Source: an uncultured Clostridia bacterium
GTDB lineage: Bacteria; Bacillota; Clostridia; Oscillospirales; Acutalibacteraceae
Reading direction: 5' to 3'
Assembly (NCBI GenBank): GCA_947171615.1
Contig: CAMVYG010000043.1
Location: 1 to 13,877, forward strand
DNA: 13,877 nucleotides
Below the pieces are notes generated by a model. It saw nothing but the letters and a program-made list of their open reading frames with translations, did no database searches and was not told the origin of the DNA. The number at the start of each line of letters is the position of its first letter. The stretch's first letter is position 1. Made by a program: the position numbers and the translations under genes. Of this stretch, positions 1 to 6,204 are shown one piece after another.

Positions 1-576
1 CCGCTGGCGCTGGCTCCCGCCCTGGAAAACGGTTTGATCGAGCCGAAGGGCATCATTGCCGACTGCAAATCCGGCGTGACCGGGGCTGGCAGAAAGCCCA
101 GCCAGCAGAACCATTATCCGGAATTAAACGAGAGCTTTACCGCTTATAAGGTGGCAAGCCATCGCCACACCCCGGAAATGGAGCAGACCCTGTCAAAGCT
201 TTCCGGGCAGGAAATCAGGCTTACCTTCGTGCCGCACCTGCTGCCGATCAACCGCGGAATTTTAGCCACCTGTTATGGCGTTTTGAAGCCGGGAGTGACG
301 GAAAAACAGTTGTGGGAAGCCTATCGCGCCCGATATGATAAGGAACCCTTTGTGCGGCTGCTGCCCCAGGGTGAGGCAGCTAATGTAAAGCATGTGCGCT
401 TTACAAACTTCTGCGATGTTTCCCTGTTTATGGATTCCCGCACCGGAACCTTTGCGGCGATCTCCGCCATTGACAATATGGGAAAGGGAGCGGCGGGGCA
501 GGCGGTGCAGAATATGAACCTTTCCTTTGGATTGGAAGAAACCGCCGGCCTACTGCTGGCGCCGCCGGCATTTTAG
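1..576 (+). CDS. argC: N-acetyl-gamma-glutamyl-phosphate reductase, C-terminal part
   Basis: ArgC catalyses the NADPH-dependent reduction of N-acetylglutamyl-5-phosphate to the semialdehyde, the third step to ornithine, in the cytoplasm. The frame is open from base 1, so the 5' part of the gene is outside the window; the TTG at 34 is an internal leucine codon and not a start. The visible 191 residues are a bit over half of a usual ArgC of about 345. Seen directly: the DCKSGVTGAGRKPS segment, the SHRHTPEM segment that carries the family's catalytic histidine, and the C-terminal SAIDNMGKGAAGQAVQNMN block. The catalytic Cys region lies upstream of the window. It is the first visible gene of the arg cluster. 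The TAG stop (574-576) is itself part of a heptamer repeat array, so the final codons may have been altered by repeat insertion. Family assignment is very secure. Confidence 0.96.
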   Translation, partial: PLALAPALENGLIEPKGIIADCKSGVTGAGRKPSQQNHYPELNESFTAYKVASHRHTPEMEQTLSKLSGQEIRLTFVPHLLPINRGILATCYGVLKPGVTEKQLWEAYRARYDKEPFVRLLPQGEAANVKHVRFTNFCDVSLFMDSRTGTFAAISAIDNMGKGAAGQAVQNMNLSFGLEETAGLLLAPPAF

Positions 577-607
577 TTGTTAGCTGTTAGTGGTTAGTTG
601 TTAGAGA
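573..607 (+). repeat. Heptanucleotide tandem array, TTAGYTG class
   Basis: Five consecutive 7-base units are seen: TTAGTTG, TTAGCTG, TTAGTGG, TTAGTTG and TTAGAGA. The argC stop codon is the TAG of the first unit. Because 7 is not a multiple of 3, the TAG at 574, 581 and 588 falls in all three forward frames. A second array of the same class is at 3354-3388. Whether it spreads as a repeat or arises by slippage cannot be read from the window. Confidence 0.8.
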
Positions 608-648
608 AGGGCAGGGATAATTTATAACACTAACGCAAGCGCAGAAAT

Positions 649-777
649 TCTTGCCTCTCCTGAAAGGGGAGGTGGCACTGGAAAATTTCTTTTCCAGTGA
701 CGGAGGGGTTTTATTGCCGTTTTACCCCCCAGTCGTCCTTCGGACGACAGCCCCCCTTTCAGAGGGGCCAAGAGGTA
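649..777. repeat. MITE-like hairpin-rich intergenic element, copy 1
   Basis: The element has inverted ends: the left end reads CTTGCCTCTCCTGAAAGGGG, and the reverse complement of the right end (752-777) reads nearly the same (CCTCTTGGCCCCTCTGAAAG). Inside are three or four stem-loops: CCTCTCC/GGGGAGG (654-672), a perfect 10-bp CACTGGAAAA/TTTTCCAGTG (676-699), GTCGTCC/GGACGAC (732-748), and CCCC/GGGG near the right end. There is no coding capacity. A second, diverged copy lies in the argB-argD gap. I recall similar elements (GGGGAGGTGGC, hairpin, GACGGAGGGGTT) as common in gut Clostridia genomes, which is memory and not a search result. The rest of the argC-argJ gap (778-843) shows nothing I can name. 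Confidence 0.7.
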
Positions 778-843
778 AGCACTAAAACTATAATTTTTAG
801 CATAGTATTCCGTTCTTATTTTGCGTCACATTGCGGTGTAACT

Positions 844-857
844 GCATCTAGCATCTA
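844..857 (-). repeat. Two-unit heptamer remnant, AGATGCT class, inverted
   Basis: GCATCTA occurs twice in tandem. Read on the - strand it gives TAGATGC TAGATGC, matching the units found after argB and argF but in the opposite orientation. It sits just upstream of the argJ ribosome binding site. It is short, and supported mainly by its match to the longer arrays. Confidence 0.5.
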
Positions 858-879
858 CTAATCGAAAAGGAGATACCCC

Positions 880-2097
880 ATGATACAGACAATTTCCGGC
901 GGCGTTACCGCTGCCCAGGGCTTTTCCGCGGGAGGCATTCACTGCGGAATCCGGAAAAACAAATCAAAGCCTGATCTTGCCATGATCTACAGCGAGAAGC
1001 CCTGCTCCGCGGCCGCCATCTATACCACCAATCTGGTGAAGGGTGCGCCGATTCTGGTGACAAAGAAAAATCTTGCGAACGGCAGAGCCCAGGCGGTGTT
1101 CTGCAATTCCGGAAACGCCAATACCTGCAATGCAGACGGCGTGGAGAAGGCGGAAAAAATGTGCGCCCTGACCGCTGACGCGCTGAAGATTTCTCCGGAG
1201 GATGTGATCGTCGCCTCCACCGGTGTGATCGGGCAGGTTTTGCCCATTGAACCCATTGAAAATGGGGTGCAGGAGCTGGCCGCTTCTCTCAGCCCGGAGG
1301 GTTCTCCCGCCGCTGCCGCCGCCATTATGACCACCGATACCATTCCCAAGGAAGCGGCGGTTTCTGTAATGATCGGCGGGAAGGAAGTCAAAATCGGCGG
1401 TATTTCCAAGGGCAGCGGGATGATCCACCCCAATATGGCCACCATGCTCTGCTTTGTCACCACAGACTGTGCCATTTCCTCCGCTATGCTGGAAAGGGCG
1501 GTGCGCCTGGCGGCAGACTGCTCCTTTCATGTGATCAGCATCGATGGAGATACCTCCACCAACGATACCTTTGCCGTGCTGGCAAACGGCCTGGCCGGAA
1601 ACCCGGAGATCACCGGGGAGGGTGAGGATTTTACCGCCTTTGTTGAGGGCTTGTCTCAGGTTTGTAAAACACTGGCCCGCCTGATGGCGGGAGACGGAGA
1701 AGGGGCAACAAAGCTGCTGGTATGCAGGGCAGAAGGGGCAAAGGACGTGAAAACCGCCCGCACTGTGGCAAAAGCGGTGATCTGTTCCGATCTTCTGAAG
1801 GCTGCCATGTTCGGCGCAGACGCCAACTGGGGCCGGGTGCTGTGCGCCATTGGCTATTCCGGCGCGGAGGTGGACGTAAATAAAATCGATGTGTCCTTTG
1901 CTTCTGCCAGGGGCAGAGTGGACGTGTGCAAAAACGGCGCGGGGATCGGGTTTTCCGAGGAAACGGCGGCGGAGGTGCTGGGCGAAAAGGAGATTGGGAT
2001 CCTTCTTGACCTGCACAGCGGGGACAGCTCCGCGGAAGCTTACGGTTGCGACCTGACCTATGACTATGTTAAAATAAACGGAGACTACAGAACATAG
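880..2097 (+). CDS. argJ: Bifunctional glutamate N-acetyltransferase / amino-acid acetyltransferase ArgJ
   Basis: ArgJ moves the acetyl group from N-acetylornithine back to glutamate, which releases ornithine and makes the pathway cyclic. Bifunctional forms can also start the cycle from acetyl-CoA. At 405 residues it is full length for the family. It is made as a precursor that cuts itself at an Ala-Thr bond; here A187-T188 in HPNMATMLCFVTTD, with Thr188 as the new N-terminal nucleophile. Also visible are NSGNANTCNADG (76-87), the STGVIG oxyanion-hole segment (113-118), DGDTSTNDT, FGADANWGRV and the C-terminal YDYVKINGDYRT. The ATG start follows AAAAGGAG at 865-872 with 7-base spacing. The next gene starts 9 bases after the stop. 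No argA-like gene is seen here, so whether the enzyme is bifunctional cannot be decided from sequence alone. Confidence 0.97.
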   Translation: MIQTISGGVTAAQGFSAGGIHCGIRKNKSKPDLAMIYSEKPCSAAAIYTTNLVKGAPILVTKKNLANGRAQAVFCNSGNANTCNADGVEKAEKMCALTADALKISPEDVIVASTGVIGQVLPIEPIENGVQELAASLSPEGSPAAAAAIMTTDTIPKEAAVSVMIGGKEVKIGGISKGSGMIHPNMATMLCFVTTDCAISSAMLERAVRLAADCSFHVISIDGDTSTNDTFAVLANGLAGNPEITGEGEDFTAFVEGLSQVCKTLARLMAGDGEGATKLLVCRAEGAKDVKTARTVAKAVICSDLLKAAMFGADANWGRVLCAIGYSGAEVDVNKIDVSFASARGRVDVCKNGAGIGFSEETAAEVLGEKEIGILLDLHSGDSSAEAYGCDLTYDYVKINGDYRT

Positions 2098-2106
2098 GAG
2101 GCTCCC

Positions 2107-2433
2107 ATGAAACAGGAAAGCAAAATGCCGCCGAACGAAAAAAGGCTTGGCAGGGGAGATATTTTAGCGCTTGTTCTCTCAGCCGCCCTGTATCTGAATT
2201 TCCTGGTTACGCTGGGAATAGGGATCTTTGCCATGGGCCTTTTATTTTTGGAGCCGGCCTTTGGCATGATCACCGGAATTTTGCTGCTGTTGGGGCTGCC
2301 CGGTATTCCGGTTTCCAAACGCTTGAACGCTGGAAAGCTCTGGAGGCGGCTTCTTACGGGCGCTGTGATTTTGAATTTTTTGAGCATTGCTTTGTACTGC
2401 CTTGTCTGCGTTGCGATGATTCTGGCTTGGTGA
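2107..2433 (+). CDS. Small multi-pass membrane protein of unknown function in the arg operon
   Basis: I do not recognise a family. The 108-residue product starts with a charged cytoplasm-like segment (residues 1-18, rich in Lys, Glu and Arg). It continues with two hydrophobic stretches at roughly 19-46 and 50-70, a basic stretch (RLNAGKLWRR, about 72-82), and a final hydrophobic helix at about 83-107 that ends almost at the C-terminus. Three membrane segments is the simplest reading; there is no signal-peptide cleavage site or enzymatic motif. It is very likely real: AGGAGG at 2097-2102 overlaps the last base of the argJ stop, giving good spacing to the ATG, and it lies 9 bases after argJ and 23 before argB. 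The context suggests co-expression with arginine synthesis, but no transport or regulatory role can be claimed from the sequence. Confidence 0.85.
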   Translation: MKQESKMPPNEKRLGRGDILALVLSAALYLNFLVTLGIGIFAMGLLFLEPAFGMITGILLLLGLPGIPVSKRLNAGKLWRRLLTGAVILNFLSIALYCLVCVAMILAW

Positions 2434-2456
2434 AAATCAGAAAGTGGGGAGCTTAA

Positions 2457-3308
2457 GTGAACATTTCCAATAACGAACGGGCCCAGGTGCTGGTGCAGGC
2501 CCTGCCCTATATCAAGCGCTATGCAGGGCAGACTGTAGTGGTGAAATACGGCGGCAACGCCATGCTGGACGAAGAACTGAAAAGCGCTGTCATGAACGAT
2601 ATCGTGCTGATGCAGCTGGTGGGAATCAATGTGGTGCTGGTGCATGGCGGCGGCCCGGAAATCAACGCCATGCTGCAAAAGATCGGAAAGGAAAGCAAAT
2701 TCATCGGCGGTATGCGCTATACCGACCAGGAGACCATAGAGATCGTACAGCAGGTGCTGGCGGGGAAGGTCAATAAGGATCTGGTGCAGCTTCTGGAAAA
2801 TGCCGGCGGCAAGGCGGTAGGGCTTTGCGGACTGGACGGTTCTCTTTTAAAGGCGGACCGCCTGGAGGAAGAGTTGGGCTTTGTGGGGGAAATTCGCGAG
2901 GTCAACGCGGAGATCATTCACAACGCCGCGAAAAGCGGCTATGTGCCCATCGTTTCCACCGTGGCGGCAGGGTATCACGGCGAGGTGTTCAACGTGAACG
3001 CCGATATTGCCGCCGCCCGCATTGCCGCGGAGATCGGCGCCATGAAGCTGATTTTAATGACGGATGTGCGGGGCCTGTTGCAGGATAGGGAGGATGAATC
3101 CACTATTATTCCGGTGGTAAATGTCAGTGACGTAAACCGCCTGAAAAAGGAAGGGATCATTTCCGGCGGAATGATCCCCAAAATAGACTGCTGTGTAGAC
3201 GCAGTGCGCCGGGGTGTGGGCAGGGCCCATATTATAGATGGGCGGACCCCTCATTCTATTCTGGTGGAGCTTTTCACCGATGAGGGCATTGGAACAATGC
3301 TGTACTGA
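2457..3308 (+). CDS. argB: Acetylglutamate kinase, predicted arginine-sensitive type
   Basis: ArgB phosphorylates N-acetylglutamate with ATP, the second step to ornithine. The 283-residue protein has the amino-acid kinase fold landmarks: KYGGNAM with Lys30, LVHGGGPEINAML (61-73), Arg87 in MRYTD, the NVNAD motif with Asp183, TDVRGLL (202-208), and GGMIPKID with Lys242. About 25 residues (ERAQVLVQALPYIKRYAGQT) precede the first kinase motif. In well-studied families this N-terminal helix builds the hexamer and the arginine inhibition site, so feedback inhibition is expected; this is an inference, and fits the cyclic ArgJ route, where ArgB is the control point. The start is GTG at 2457, with GGGGAG at 2446-2451 before it. 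A heptamer array begins at the stop codon (3307). Confidence 0.96.
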   Translation: MNISNNERAQVLVQALPYIKRYAGQTVVVKYGGNAMLDEELKSAVMNDIVLMQLVGINVVLVHGGGPEINAMLQKIGKESKFIGGMRYTDQETIEIVQQVLAGKVNKDLVQLLENAGGKAVGLCGLDGSLLKADRLEEELGFVGEIREVNAEIIHNAAKSGYVPIVSTVAAGYHGEVFNVNADIAAARIAAEIGAMKLILMTDVRGLLQDREDESTIIPVVNVSDVNRLKKEGIISGGMIPKIDCCVDAVRRGVGRAHIIDGRTPHSILVELFTDEGIGTMLY

Positions 3309-3348
3309 ATACTGGATGTTAGATGGCAGATTCTGGATGCTGGAGAAG
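3307..3348 (+). repeat. Heptanucleotide tandem array, RGATRCT class
   Basis: Six 7-base units in register are seen: GAATACT, GGATGTT, AGATGGC, AGATTCT, GGATGCT and GGAGAAG. The array overlaps the last two bases of the argB stop codon and is followed by a second array of the other class. The same class follows argF (5786-5834). Units are imperfect, as expected of an old array. Confidence 0.72.
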
Positions 3349-3353
3349 GGAAT

Positions 3354-3388
3354 TTAGTTGTCAGCTGTTAGTTGTCCGTTGTTAAAAC
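3354..3388 (+). repeat. Heptanucleotide tandem array, TTAGYTG class, second site
   Basis: Units are TTAGTTG, TCAGCTG, TTAGTTG, TCCGTTG and TTAAAAC, the same class as the array at the end of argC. It is followed within a dozen bases by copy 2 of the hairpin-rich element, the same order as at 573-777, which suggests that array and element travel or evolve together. Confidence 0.7.
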
Positions 3389-3396
3389 AAGGGCAG

Positions 3397-3510
3397 TTAC
3401 CTCTTGCCTCCCCTGAAAGGGGAGGTGGCGGCCGTATGGCCGCCGGAGGGGTTTCATTGCTGCTTTTTACCCCGCAGTCATGGTAAAGCCGTGACTGAAA
3501 GGGCTTTACC
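3397..3510. repeat. MITE-like hairpin-rich intergenic element, copy 2
   Basis: The left half matches copy 1 (CTCTTGCCTCCCCTGAAAGG, then GGGGAGGTGGC, and later CGGAGGGGTTT and ATTGC). The stem-loops are CCTCCCC/GGGGAGG (3407-3425), GGCGGCC/GGCCGCC around GTAT (3427-3444), and AGTCATGG/CCGTGACT (3476-3496, one G-T pair). GGTAAAGCC at 3482-3490 can alternatively pair with GGCTTTACC at 3502-3510. The right end differs from copy 1, so this copy is truncated or rearranged. There is no coding capacity. Confidence 0.65.
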
Positions 3511-3528
3511 CGCCAGTAGGCAATAGCC

Positions 3529-3562
3529 GAGATTCTTCGTCATGGCGTTCCTCAGAATGACA
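3529..3562. repeat. Short palindromic repeat of the GTCATTCTGAG / AAGAATCTC kind
   Basis: On the - strand this reads TGTCATTCTGAGGAACG, then CCATGACGAAGAATCTC. The arms ATTCT (3532-3536) and AGAAT (3554-3558) can pair. I recall sequences of the form GTCATTCTGAG, variable centre, GAAGAATCT as dispersed repeats in several bacterial phyla; this is recollection, not a search. It immediately follows the hairpin-rich element. Between it and argD (3563-3671) I see only a weak TATGAT box at 3591-3596. Confidence 0.5.
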
Positions 3563-3671
3563 GCGGGCGGTATAAGTCAGTGGGACAAATTATGATTTAC
3601 CCCATGCCGTTCATAAGCGGATGGCAGATATCTTCCAAACTTGCAGGATAAGAAAGCGAAGTGGATCAAGC

Positions 3672-4847
3672 ATGAATTTTCAGGAGATCAAAGAGCAGGA
3701 GCAGCGGTATATTCTCCACACCTATGGACGGGTGGACGTGGCGCTGGTAAAGGGAAAAAACGCCCGTGCCTGGGATATGGAAGGAAAGGAATATCTTGAT
3801 TTCACCTCCGGCATCGGCGTGAACGCCCTGGGCTACAGCGATCCCCTTTGGATGGCGGCTGTGGCAAAGCAGGCCGGGGAGATCCAGCATTTGTGCAATT
3901 ACTATTATTCCCCGCAGAATACGGCGCTGGCACAGGAGCTTTGTGAAGCCGCCGGCATGGCCCAGGCGTTTTTCTGCAATTCCGGGGCAGAAGCCAATGA
4001 ATGTGCGGTCAAGGTGGCCAGAAAATACGGAGAAAAGCGGAATGCCCGAAATATTGTCACCTTATGGAATTCCTTTCACGGGCGCACGCTGACCACCTTG
4101 GCTGCTACCGGGCAGGACGGCTTTCACAGGGATTTTTTGCCTCTGACCGAGGGGTTTCTCTATGCCGAGGCGGGCGATATCTCCGGTGTGGAAAAGCTGC
4201 TGGACGGCTCTGTCTGCGCCGTGTTGATTGAAACCGTGCAGGGGGAAGGCGGCGTGATCCCGCTGGAAGAGGATTTTGTACAGGCGCTTTCTGCGCTGTG
4301 CAGGGAAAAAGATGTGCTGCTGATGGTGGATGAGGTGCAGACCGGAATTGGGCGTACCGGGGCTTTTTACAGCTATCAAAACTACGGCATTGAACCCGAT
4401 GCGGTCACCACTGCCAAGGGACTGGGCGGCGGGCTTCCCATCGGGGCCTGTCTGGTCAGCGAACGGCTTCGGAATATTTTGAAGCCGGGGCAGCAGGGCT
4501 CCACCTTTGGGGGAAACCCCGTGGTGTGCGCCGGGGCCAGAGAGGTGGTAAGGCGCGTTTCCGCTCCCGCGTTTTTGCAGGGAGTCAGGGAAAAGGGGGC
4601 ATATCTTTGGGAGAGGCTTTTGTCTATGCCCCAGGTAGAGCTGGTGCGGGGGAAGGGCCTGATGCTGGGCGTAAAGCTGAAGCAGGGAGACGCCCACGAT
4701 GTTCTGGTCAGGTGCGCGGAGCAGGGGCTTTTGATCCTCACTGCCAAAGAACTGGTGCGGTTCCTGCCGCCTCTTACCATCACCAGAGAAGAGATGGACG
4801 AAGGCCTTGGGATTTTTGAGCAGGTGCTCGGGAAAACAGAAGAATAA
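3672..4847 (+). CDS. argD: Acetylornithine aminotransferase
   Basis: ArgD is a pyridoxal-phosphate enzyme that transfers an amino group from glutamate to N-acetylglutamate semialdehyde, giving N-acetylornithine. The chosen ATG gives 391 residues (MNFQEIKEQEQ...), the usual family length. An in-frame ATG at 3621 would add 17 residues (MADIFQTCRIRKRSGSS) that do not look like the family; neither start has a strong ribosome binding site, so the start is less certain than the identity. Motifs in 391-residue numbering: CNSGAEANE (about 102-110), WNSFHGRTL, ETVQGEGGV, VDEVQTGIGRTG with Asp220, TAKGLGGGLPIG with the PLP lysine Lys249, and GSTFGGNP. argF follows 38 bases later, probably on the same transcript. 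Some class-III relatives act on other omega-amino acids, but the position in the arg cluster settles the role. Confidence 0.96.
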   Translation: MNFQEIKEQEQRYILHTYGRVDVALVKGKNARAWDMEGKEYLDFTSGIGVNALGYSDPLWMAAVAKQAGEIQHLCNYYYSPQNTALAQELCEAAGMAQAFFCNSGAEANECAVKVARKYGEKRNARNIVTLWNSFHGRTLTTLAATGQDGFHRDFLPLTEGFLYAEAGDISGVEKLLDGSVCAVLIETVQGEGGVIPLEEDFVQALSALCREKDVLLMVDEVQTGIGRTGAFYSYQNYGIEPDAVTTAKGLGGGLPIGACLVSERLRNILKPGQQGSTFGGNPVVCAGAREVVRRVSAPAFLQGVREKGAYLWERLLSMPQVELVRGKGLMLGVKLKQGDAHDVLVRCAEQGLLILTAKELVRFLPPLTITREEMDEGLGIFEQVLGKTEE

Positions 4848-4885
4848 TGGTCAGGCGTTGATCGTCAGGAAAGGAAGAAACCCAT

Positions 4886-5794
4886 ATGAAGCATTTACTG
4901 AAGCTCCTGGATCTCACCGGTGAGGAGATCATTGAAATCTTGAACCTTGCCGATCAGTTGAAGTACGAAACGAAGCACGGTATCGAGCATTTTCACTTAA
5001 AGGGAAAATGCCTGGGCATGATCTTTGAGAAATCCTCTACCCGTACCCGGGTCTCCTTTGAGGTGGGGATCAACCAACTGGGAGGGTACGCTGTGGTGCT
5101 TTCCTCTGAGGGTTCGCAGATCGGCCGGGGAGAGCCGGTGCAGGACACCGCCAGGGTGCTTTCCCGGTATGTGGACGGCATTATGATTCGTACCTTCGGC
5201 CAGGACGAGGTAGAGGCCCTGGCGGAGTACGGCAGCGTACCGGTGATCAACGGTCTTACTGATTTCTGCCACCCCTGCCAGGTGCTGGCGGATCTGATGA
5301 CCATTCGGGAATACAAGGGGTCTCTGGAAGGGTTGAAGCTGTGCTTTATCGGCGATGGCAACAACATGATGAATTCCCTGATCGTGGGCGGATTAAAGGT
5401 GGGAATGACAGTTTCTGTCGCCTGCCCGGAGGGTTACCGTCCGCCCAGGGAGATTTTGGAATTTGCCGCGGGATACGGCGGGAAATTCACCCTGACCGAT
5501 TCTCCTCTGGAGGCGGCGAAGGACGCCGATGTGGTCATTACCGATGTGTGGACATCCATGGGGCAGGAGGACGAGAGAAAAAAGCGGGAAGCGGCGTTTG
5601 CGGGTTACTGCATTGACGAAAGGCTGATGTCGTCGGCCAGGCCGGACGCCATGGTGCAGCACTGCCTGCCTGCGCACCGGGGAGAGGAGATCAGCGCTGA
5701 GATCTTTGAAGCCCATGCCGAGGAAATCTTTGAGGAGGCGGAGAACCGCCTTCACGCGCAAAAGGCCGTGCTGGTAAAAACCATGGGATGTTAG
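4886..5794 (+). CDS. argF: Ornithine carbamoyltransferase
   Basis: ArgF joins carbamoyl phosphate and ornithine to give citrulline. The 302-residue protein carries the carbamoyl-phosphate loop SSTRTR (50-55), the HPCQ motif (129-132), DVWTSMGQE (220-228), which binds ornithine in this family, and HCLPAHRGEE (259-268) with the catalytic cysteine. The DVWTSMGQE form separates it from aspartate carbamoyltransferase. The start ATG is preceded by GGAAAGGAAG at 4868-4877. The last codons (GGA TGT TAG) are already within a heptamer array, so the stop codon itself belongs to the repeat; the protein ends normally for the family apart from its last one or two residues. argG and argH, needed to finish arginine, are not in this window. 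Confidence 0.97.
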   Translation: MKHLLKLLDLTGEEIIEILNLADQLKYETKHGIEHFHLKGKCLGMIFEKSSTRTRVSFEVGINQLGGYAVVLSSEGSQIGRGEPVQDTARVLSRYVDGIMIRTFGQDEVEALAEYGSVPVINGLTDFCHPCQVLADLMTIREYKGSLEGLKLCFIGDGNNMMNSLIVGGLKVGMTVSVACPEGYRPPREILEFAAGYGGKFTLTDSPLEAAKDADVVITDVWTSMGQEDERKKREAAFAGYCIDERLMSSARPDAMVQHCLPAHRGEEISAEIFEAHAEEIFEEAENRLHAQKAVLVKTMGC

Positions 5795-5834
5795 ATGCTG
5801 GACGCTAGATACTGGATACTAGATGCTGGATGGA
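5786..5834 (+). repeat. Heptanucleotide tandem array, RGATRCT class, overlapping the end of argF
   Basis: Seven units in strict register are seen: GGATGTT, AGATGCT, GGACGCT, AGATACT, GGATACT, AGATGCT and GGATGGA. The array starts inside the argF coding sequence and supplies its TAG stop. Further TAGs at 5806 and 5820 fall in the other two frames. This is the clearest array of the window. Between it and the terminator (5835-5930) I see nothing identifiable. Confidence 0.85.
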
Positions 5835-5930
5835 CAACTGTAAGCGGCTTTCTCAAAGCAGATTCAGAATGTTGGGTTTTTTGCCTGCTGGCCGGTATTG
5901 ATAATTTAGGTTTGAACAGCGAAAAAAACA

Positions 5931-5979
5931 AAAAAACTTACCGTTTTCCGGAATGCTCCCGGCGGACGGTAAGTTTTTT
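5931..5979 (+). terminator. Rho-independent terminator of the arg cluster
   Basis: A perfect 14-bp stem, AAAAAACTTACCGT (5931-5944) with ACGGTAAGTTTTTT (5966-5979), ends in a T run. The inner loop can pair further through CCGG/CCGG. The A run on the left arm means it could also stop transcription on the other strand. Confidence 0.88.
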
Positions 5980-6041
5980 GTTCACAAAAAACGGCCAAAA
6001 TCGCATTTTGACCACATGTAATATATAACATACCATACTGT

Positions 6042-6071
6042 AAAGAAAAAGTCTAGTCTTTTTTTCTTTTT
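6042..6071. other. A/T-rich inverted repeat centred on CTAG
   Basis: AAAGAAAAAG (6042-6051) and CTTTTTTTCTTT (6058-6069) flank TCTAGT, giving an imperfect palindrome with a T-rich 3' arm, directly upstream of the helD -10 box. It could be a back-up terminator for leakage from argF, or an operator. The sequence does not decide. Confidence 0.4.
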
Positions 6072-6073
6072 CC

Positions 6074-6082
6074 TGTTATAAT
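6074..6082 (+). promoter_or_regulatory. Extended -10 promoter for the helicase gene
   Basis: TGT TATAAT is a consensus extended -10 element. There is no good -35 at 16-18 bases (the position reads TAGTCT), which is acceptable for extended -10 promoters. It leaves a leader of about 115 bases before the gene. Confidence 0.55.
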
Positions 6083-6204
6083 TTTGAAGTCTCAGGCCTG
6101 TAAACTTAAAACGGCCAGCCCCGGCGGGCAGAATAAAGGAAGCGCGTGGGTGTCTCAGCGCGCGGCCGCAGGCGGGTTAAGCCGGAAAAGAAGGAGGAAT
6201 GGTC

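Noticed and set aside
573..607. CRISPR-like array
   Set aside because: The units are 7 bases in direct tandem without spacers and there are no cas genes; these are simple tandem repeats.
577..879. Promoter for argJ
   Set aside because: No pair of boxes with acceptable spacing could be found; argJ is probably read from a promoter upstream of argC, outside the window.
964..2016. Long antisense open frame of 350 codons across argJ
   Set aside because: It is the mirror of a GC-rich, strongly conserved argJ; the translated product is low in pattern, His/Gly-rich, and has no ribosome binding site. The same applies to long minus-strand frames over argD, helD and the scaffold/GGGtGRT genes.
3621..3671. 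Upstream ATG of argD as the true start
   Set aside because: The extra 17 residues do not resemble the family and no better ribosome binding site is present; the 391-residue form has the normal length.
5795..6028. 77-codon open frame right after argF
   Set aside because: It begins directly after the argF stop inside the heptamer array and reads through the terminator, with no ribosome binding site. It is not a gene.
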